The notes beneath the pieces were generated by a model. It searched no databases, was not told where the DNA came from, and saw only the letters and a list, made by a program, of their open reading frames with translations. DNA of 64,000 nucleotides, from positions 248,001 to 312,000 of the forward strand of contig NC_015588.1 in the NCBI RefSeq assembly GCF_000215105.1, written 5' to 3'. Positions within the stretch are counted from its first letter, which is position 1. Every line of letters begins with the position of its first letter. The translations under genes were made by a program, and so were the position numbers. This document shows, one piece after another, positions 59,742-64,000 of this stretch. This DNA is from Isoptericola variabilis 225. GTDB lineage: Bacteria > Actinomycetota > Actinomycetes > Actinomycetales > Cellulomonadaceae.

Positions 59742-60268
59742 TGGTCGTGCTCGAGAACACCGCGTCGCTGGCGCTCGTGGCCGTGATCGGCGTGCTCGTC
59801 GCCGTCGGGGTCTACCTCATGCTCGAGCGGTCCCTCACCCGGGTCGTGCTCGGCTTCGTCCTGGTCGGCAACGGCGTCAACCTCACGCTGCTCGTGGCGG
59901 GCGGGCGCGCCGGCTCGGCGCCGATCGTCGGCACCGCGCCCGACGGCGAGCCCATGAGCGACCCGCTGTCGCAGGCGATGATCCTCACGTCGATCGTCAT
60001 CGCGCTCGCCCTCACGGCGTTCGTGCTCGCGATGGCGTACCGGTCGTGGCAGCTCCACGGTCACGACGAGGTCGCCGACGACGTCGAGGACCGGCGCATC
60101 GCGCGCGCCGCCGCGGCGAACGCGCCGTCGTTCACCGACCTCGACGCGCAGGACACCGGCGAGACGCTCGCCGAGGAGGCGGCCGAGGCGCAGGACGAGG
60201 TGGCCTCGGAGGACGAGGCCGAGCCCGGGCGCGACGCCCGGGACGGCCGTCGGGAGGGAGCGCGATGA
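59741..60268 (+). CDS. mnhC: Mrp antiporter subunit C
   Basis: A 175-residue NuoK-like subunit. Three membrane helices (SLALVAVIGVLVAVGVYLML, VVLGFVLVGNGVNLTLL, AMILTSIVIALALTAFVLAMAYR) match MnhC. After the last helix an unusual acidic, Ala/Glu-rich cytosolic tail of about 60 residues follows, longer than in most MnhC proteins. The start ATG overlaps the mnhA stop (TGATG). Confidence 0.9.
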   Translation: MVVLENTASLALVAVIGVLVAVGVYLMLERSLTRVVLGFVLVGNGVNLTLLVAGGRAGSAPIVGTAPDGEPMSDPLSQAMILTSIVIALALTAFVLAMAYRSWQLHGHDEVADDVEDRRIARAAAANAPSFTDLDAQDTGETLAEEAAEAQDEVASEDEAEPGRDARDGRREGAR

Positions 60269-61866
60269 GCTGGGGACTGCACTCGCTCGTGCCGCTGCCC
60301 GTCCTGCTGCCGCTCTGCGCGGCAGGCCTCACGCTCGCCCTGCACCGGCACACGCGCGCGCAGCGCGTCATCAGCACGACGGCGCTCGCGGCGACGACCC
60401 TGACGTCGGTCCTGCTGCTCGTCGCGGCCGACGCCGGGCCCGTCGTGGTCGACGTCGGCGGGTGGGCCGCGCCCGTGGGCATCCCGCTCGTCGCGGACCG
60501 GCTCTCGGCGCTCATGCTCACCGTGAGCACCGCCGTCATGCTGTGCGTCCTGCTGTACTCGATGGGCCAGGGCGTCGTGGGCGAGGCCGCCATCGACGGG
60601 CACGGCCGGGTCGCCGAGATCGTGCCCGTCGCGATCTACCACCCGACCTACCTCGTGCTGGCCGCCGGCGTGTCGAACGCGTTCCTCTCGGGCGACCTGT
60701 TCAACCTCTACGTCGGGTTCGAGATCCTCCTCGCGGCGTCGTTCGTGCTGCTCACGCTCGGCGGCACGGGCGAGCGCATCCGCGCCGGGTCGGTCTACGT
60801 CGTCGTCTCGCTCGTGTCCTCGCTGCTGTTCCTATCCGCGGTCGCGCTCGTGTACGCGGCCACCGGCACGGTGAACATCGCGCAGGTCTCGCAGCGGCTG
60901 CACGACGTCGACCCGACCGTCAGCCTCGCGCTGCAGCTCCTGCTGCTGCTCGCGTTCGGGATCAAGGCCGCGATCTTCCCGCTGTCCGCGTGGCTGCCCG
61001 ACTCCTACCCGACGGCGCCCGCGCCCGTCACGGCGGTGTTCGCCGGCCTGCTCACCAAGGTCGGCGTGTACGCGATCATCCGCACCCAGACCGTGCTGTT
61101 CGGCGACCAGCCCGTGGTCGACCAGGTGCTGCTCGTGCTCGCGCTCGCCACGATGCTCGTCGGCATCCTCGGCGCGGTCGCGCAGGACGACGTCAAGCGA
61201 CTGCTGTCGTTCACGCTCGTGAGCCACATCGGCTTCATGATCTTCGGCGTCGCCATGGCGTCGGAGGCGGGCACCGCGGCCGCGATCTTCTACGTCGTCC
61301 ACCACATCACCGTGCAGACCACGCTGTTCCTCGTCGTCGGGCTCGTCGAGCGCCGCGGCGGGTCGACGTCGCTCGAGCGGCTCGGCGGGCTCGCCCGCGT
61401 CGCGCCCGGGCTCGCGATCCTCTTCTTCGTCCCCGCCATGAGCCTCGTCGGCATCCCGCCCCTGTCCGGGTTCCTCGGCAAGGTCGGCCTGCTCACCGAG
61501 GGCGCGCGGCTCGGGACGCCGCTGACCTGGACCCTCGTCGCCGGCTCGGTGCTCACCTCGCTCCTCACGCTCTACGCGGTCGTCAAGGCGTGGAACAAGG
61601 CCTTCTGGCAGACCCCGCCGGACGAGGTGGTCGAGCGGTCCGACGACGCGACGCACCTGCCGCGCGGCATGGTCGGCCCGACGGCGGTGCTCGTCGGCGC
61701 GGGCCTGGCCCTGACCTTCGTCGCGGGCCCCCTGTACGGGTACGCGGAGCGTGCGGCCGCGACGTCGATGGACGGCACGACGTACGTGGACGCCGTCTTC
61801 CCCGGCGGCGCCGACCGGGGCACCGGGCACTCCGACAACGTGACCCAGGCGGGTGAGGACTCGTGA
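60265..61866 (+). CDS. mnhD: Mrp antiporter subunit D
   Basis: A 533-residue ND4/ND5-like antiporter subunit with about 14 membrane helices. FNLYVGFEILLAASFVLLTLGG, LLLAFGIKAAIFPLSAWLPDSYPTAPAPVTAVFAGLLTKVGVYA and QDDVKRLLSFTLVSHIGFMIFG are typical, including the conserved Glu and Lys of the proton path. ATGA overlaps the mnhC stop. Together with subunit A it forms the proton/sodium channel module. Confidence 0.94.
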   Translation: MSWGLHSLVPLPVLLPLCAAGLTLALHRHTRAQRVISTTALAATTLTSVLLLVAADAGPVVVDVGGWAAPVGIPLVADRLSALMLTVSTAVMLCVLLYSMGQGVVGEAAIDGHGRVAEIVPVAIYHPTYLVLAAGVSNAFLSGDLFNLYVGFEILLAASFVLLTLGGTGERIRAGSVYVVVSLVSSLLFLSAVALVYAATGTVNIAQVSQRLHDVDPTVSLALQLLLLLAFGIKAAIFPLSAWLPDSYPTAPAPVTAVFAGLLTKVGVYAIIRTQTVLFGDQPVVDQVLLVLALATMLVGILGAVAQDDVKRLLSFTLVSHIGFMIFGVAMASEAGTAAAIFYVVHHITVQTTLFLVVGLVERRGGSTSLERLGGLARVAPGLAILFFVPAMSLVGIPPLSGFLGKVGLLTEGARLGTPLTWTLVAGSVLTSLLTLYAVVKAWNKAFWQTPPDEVVERSDDATHLPRGMVGPTAVLVGAGLALTFVAGPLYGYAERAAATSMDGTTYVDAVFPGGADRGTGHSDNVTQAGEDS

Positions 61867-62429
61867 GCCCTCAGCGCCTGCGCCGCCGCGTGCTGCGGCT
61901 GCGGATCCACTGGCCCACGCTGCTGGTCCTGGCCGGCGTGTGGATCGTGCTGTGGGGCGACCTGTCGTGGGCCAACGTCGTGGGCGGGCTCGCGGTCTCG
62001 GCGCTCGCCGTCGTGCTGTTCCCGCTCCCGGCCGTCGCCGCCGACACGACGCTGCGGCCGTGGCCGTTCCTGCGCCTCCTCGGGCACTTCGCCGTCGATG
62101 TGTTCGCCGCGTCGTTCCAGGTGGCCTGGCTCGCGTTCCGGCCCGGTCCCGCGCCGCGCGCGGGCATCGTCGGCGTCCGGCTGCGCAACCCGGACGACGT
62201 CGTGCTGACCGTGACGGCCGCGATCACCTCGCTCGTGCCCGGCTCCGTCGTCGTCGAGGCGCAGCGGCGCTCGGGGATGCTCTTCCTCCACGTGCTGGAC
62301 CTCGAGGGGTCGGGCGGCCCCGACGGCGTCCGTGAGCGCACGCTCGCGCTCGAGGAGCGGGTGCTGCGCGCGTTCGCCGGACGCAGGTTGCTCGAGCGCG
62401 TCGAGCTCGGCGCGGGAAGGGAGGGCTGA
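61863..62429 (+). CDS. mnhE: Mrp antiporter subunit E
   Basis: A 188-residue subunit. LRIHWPTLLVLAGVWIVLWGDLSWANVVGGLAVSALAVVLFP matches MnhE helices 1-2, and AITSLVPGSVVVEAQRRSGMLFLHVLD is its conserved cytosolic core. GTGA overlap links it to mnhD, and its stop overlaps the mnhF start. Predicted to be required for assembly of the full Mrp complex. Confidence 0.92.
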   Translation: MSPQRLRRRVLRLRIHWPTLLVLAGVWIVLWGDLSWANVVGGLAVSALAVVLFPLPAVAADTTLRPWPFLRLLGHFAVDVFAASFQVAWLAFRPGPAPRAGIVGVRLRNPDDVVLTVTAAITSLVPGSVVVEAQRRSGMLFLHVLDLEGSGGPDGVRERTLALEERVLRAFAGRRLLERVELGAGREG

Positions 62430-62833
62430 TGGACGACGTGCTCGTCGTCGTGGGCGTCCTCGCCGCGGCCATGCTCGCGGTCGGCGCGACGCTCGCGGTC
62501 GTCCGCGTCGAGCGCGGCCCCTCGATGCTCGACCGCACCGTCGCGTTCGACGTCCTCACCACGACGCTCGTCGGCGTCATCGCCCTCGAGGCGGCGTTGT
62601 CGCGGCGCACCGAGACCATCCCGATCCTCGTGGTGCTCTCGCTCGTCGGGTTCATCGGGTCCGTCGTCATCTCGCGCTTCGCCGCGCGCGAGCGCCCCGA
62701 GGAGGGCGCCGGGCGCGGCCACGGCGAGTCGGCCGCCGAGGGCGCGCGAAGCGACGCCGAGGAGCAGGAGGGCCGGGACGCCGCGGTCGACCCCGAGCAC
62801 CACGGCGGCGGCGCGGAAGGGCAGGTGGGCTGA
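62429..62833 (+). CDS. mnhF: Mrp antiporter subunit F
   Basis: A 134-residue small subunit with three membrane helices (VLVVVGVLAAAMLAVGATLAVV, FDVLTTTLVGVIALEAALS, ILVVLSLVGFIGSVVISRF) and the conserved RVERGPSMLDRTVAFDVL. The final 45 residues are an extra Glu/Gly/His-rich tail that is not typical of the family. The start overlaps the mnhE stop. Confidence 0.92.
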   Translation: MDDVLVVVGVLAAAMLAVGATLAVVRVERGPSMLDRTVAFDVLTTTLVGVIALEAALSRRTETIPILVVLSLVGFIGSVVISRFAARERPEEGAGRGHGESAAEGARSDAEEQEGRDAAVDPEHHGGGAEGQVG

Positions 62834-63219
62834 TGGCCGGCGAACCGACCTGGGTCACGCTCCTCGCGGACGCGGTCGCGGCCGTGTGCCTCCTCGCCGG
62901 AGCGTTCCTGGCGCTCGCAGCCGGCGTCGGCATGCTGCGCTTCCCCGACGTGCTGGCGCGCATGCACGCCGTGACCAAGCCGCAGGTGCTGGGGCTGATC
63001 CTGGTGCTGACGGGGGTGGCGCTGCGGGTGCGCAGCTGGCCGGTGCTCGCGATGCTCGGGCTCGTCGTCGCCTTCCAGCTCGTCACCTCGCCCGTCGCCG
63101 CGCACATGGTGGGGCGCGCCGCGTACCGCACGGGCAAGGTCGCGCCCGGGGACCTCGAGGTCGACGACATGCGGCGCACCCTGCCCGACGACGGGCGCCC
63201 TCCGGGCACCGGGGCGTGA
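62833..63219 (+). CDS. mnhG: Mrp antiporter subunit G
   Basis: A 128-residue subunit with helices LADAVAAVCLLAGAFLALAAGVG, PQVLGLILVLTGVALRV and VLAMLGLVVAFQLVTSPVAAHMVGRAAYR; GMLRFPDVLARMHAVTKPQVLG is the MnhG signature. It closes the operon A(B)-C-D-E-F-G, and the next gene is on the other strand. Confidence 0.93.
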   Translation: MAGEPTWVTLLADAVAAVCLLAGAFLALAAGVGMLRFPDVLARMHAVTKPQVLGLILVLTGVALRVRSWPVLAMLGLVVAFQLVTSPVAAHMVGRAAYRTGKVAPGDLEVDDMRRTLPDDGRPPGTGA

Positions 63220-63229
63220 CGACCGCGCC

Positions 63230-63751
63230 TCAGGCGCGGGCCTCCCGCGCGAGCAGGCGCTCCTTGATCGCGAGCCCGTACCGGAAGCCGCCGAGCGAGC
63301 CGTCGCTGCGCAGCACGCGGTGGCACGGGACGAACAGCGCGGCCGCGTTCGTCGCGCACGCGCCCGCGGCGGCACGCACCGCGGCGGGGCGGCCGGTGCG
63401 CGCCGCGTACTCGGTGTAGGTCACGCGCTCACCCGGCCCGACCTGGCGCAGCACGTCCCACGCGAGCTCGCGGTACGAGCCCGACCGCTGCCGCACGGGC
63501 ACCCGGCCCACCGCGTGCGGGTCGCCCGCGTAGTAGGCGGCCACCGCCTTCGCGGGCTCGGCGAGGTCCGGGTCGGCGGACGCGTCGTCCGCGTCGACCT
63601 CCTGCACGTCCGACGGGCGGAGCGTGGGGTGCACGAGCGCGACGAGCGACGCGACGTCGTCGGTCCAGCCCGAGGCGAGGACCGCGCCGTCGGACACGAC
63701 GAGGGAGAACGGGCCGTCGGGCGTGGCGAGCGTGGTGGCACGGGCGGTCAT
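63230..63751 (-). CDS. ogt: Methylated-DNA-protein-cysteine methyltransferase
   Basis: A 173-residue suicidal DNA-repair protein that takes methyl groups from O6-methylguanine. The acceptor cysteine is in ALFVPCHRVLRSDGSLGGFRYG, and ERVTYTEYAARTGRPAAVRAAAGACATN is the HTH with the Arg finger. The N-terminal domain is short and variable. GGAAGGGA precedes the ATG at 63751. It is coupled by ATGA to an AlkA-type gene upstream, making an alkylation-repair pair. Confidence 0.94.
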   Translation of the reverse strand: MTARATTLATPDGPFSLVVSDGAVLASGWTDDVASLVALVHPTLRPSDVQEVDADDASADPDLAEPAKAVAAYYAGDPHAVGRVPVRQRSGSYRELAWDVLRQVGPGERVTYTEYAARTGRPAAVRAAAGACATNAAALFVPCHRVLRSDGSLGGFRYGLAIKERLLAREARA

Positions 63752-64000
63752 GGTGCGGTCCCTTCCGGACGGGGGCTGGTGGTCGTGGACGGCGCGGCGA
63801 GCGGTGCCGCCGCGCGCCACAGGTGCACCGCGGCGTACGAGCGCCACGGCGCCCAGGCGGCCGCGCGCGCGGCGAGCGCCCGGTGCGGTGCCGCGGCCGC
63901 CTCGGGCAGGACGCCGGCCGCGCGGGCGCCGGCGAGGAGCGCGACGTCGCCGTCGAGCCAGGCGTCGGGGTCGCCGAGCACGCGCATCGCGACGTACGCG
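63748..64000 (-). CDS. AlkA-type DNA-3-methyladenine glycosylase, C-terminal part
   Basis: The frame is open to the right edge and shows the last 83 residues: YVAMRVLGDPDAWLDGDVALL, then HRALAARAAAWAPWRSYAAVHLWRAA, the characteristic end of AlkA or Ada-AlkA proteins. The catalytic Asp and HhH motif lie outside the window. Whether an Ada or AraC domain is fused at the N-terminus cannot be seen. Its stop overlaps the ogt start. Confidence 0.88.
   Translation of the reverse strand, partial: AYVAMRVLGDPDAWLDGDVALLAGARAAGVLPEAAAAPHRALAARAAAWAPWRSYAAVHLWRAAAPLAAPSTTTSPRPEGTAP

Noticed and set aside
55979..60268. A very long plus-strand frame ending with mnhC
   Set aside because: Only its last 176 codons are the real mnhC gene; the rest is an out-of-phase reading of the 55653 gene and mnhA.

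Overview
The window is one GC-rich stretch of an actinobacterial chromosome. GTG starts are frequent, genes are commonly coupled by GTGA or ATGA overlaps, codons are strongly biased to G or C in the third position, and the tRNA gene carries no CCA. The gene set (SoxR, a UgpABE-like uptake operon without its own ATPase, a full Mrp operon, a dUTP-pathway dCTP deaminase, a CopD/CtaG fusion) fits a Cellulomonadaceae-type organism. That placement is an inference from gene style, not from a marker gene.

Layout. 0-10 kb: phosphoglucomutase, a rhodanese, an NhaC-type antiporter, an SDR with a divergent HTH regulator, purB, and a small WXG-like gene coupled to a frameshifted alpha/beta-hydrolase gene. 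10-14 kb: aromatic aminotransferase, soxR with an NAD(P)H-binding partner, and a split transketolase facing soxR across a near-canonical SoxR box. 14-18.4 kb: glycerophosphodiester uptake (two permeases, binding protein, phosphodiesterase). 18.4-22.1 kb: a 2-oxo-acid dehydrogenase operon (E1alpha, E1beta, E2). 22-28 kb: CopD/CtaG, an FAD oxidoreductase and an S9 peptidase. 28-34 kb: TetR with phased operators, an MMPL exporter with an unusual C-terminal domain, and a YhgE/Pip protein. 34-39 kb: a trypsin-like protease, a decayed ABC-2 permease, an IS110-family element with a bridge-RNA-like leader, an aldo/keto reductase, and a stand-alone copy of the protease N-domain. 39-46 kb: thioredoxin/NHL protein, asparaginase, sugar kinase, HAD hydrolase, and an ArsR regulator coupled to a SRPBCC/metallo-beta-lactamase chimera. 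46-49 kb: the general PTS proteins (EIIA, EI, HPr). 49-57 kb: TIM-barrel isomerase, a decayed MFS gene, TetR, DinB, two paralogous proteins of unknown function, a DnaA-box cluster, a candidate structured RNA, pirin, tRNA-Gly and dcd. 57-63 kb: the Mrp Na+/H+ antiporter operon. The window ends in an ogt-alkA DNA repair pair.

The main unusual signals are five. (1) A 50-52 bp palindromic repeat family has three copies, two of them read in frame inside the linker of the E2 subunit. (2) The IS110 element has a leader with two nested stem-loops; one loop carries a near-copy of the element's own terminal sequence, as expected of a bridge RNA. (3) A gene-free stretch of about 740 bp contains DnaA boxes and a promoter-to-terminator structured RNA candidate. 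(4) A TetR operator array has sites phased at exactly 17 bp. (5) Several genes show internal deletions or fusions: the ABC-2 permease, the MFS transporter, the SRPBCC/MBL chimera and the hydrolase frameshift.
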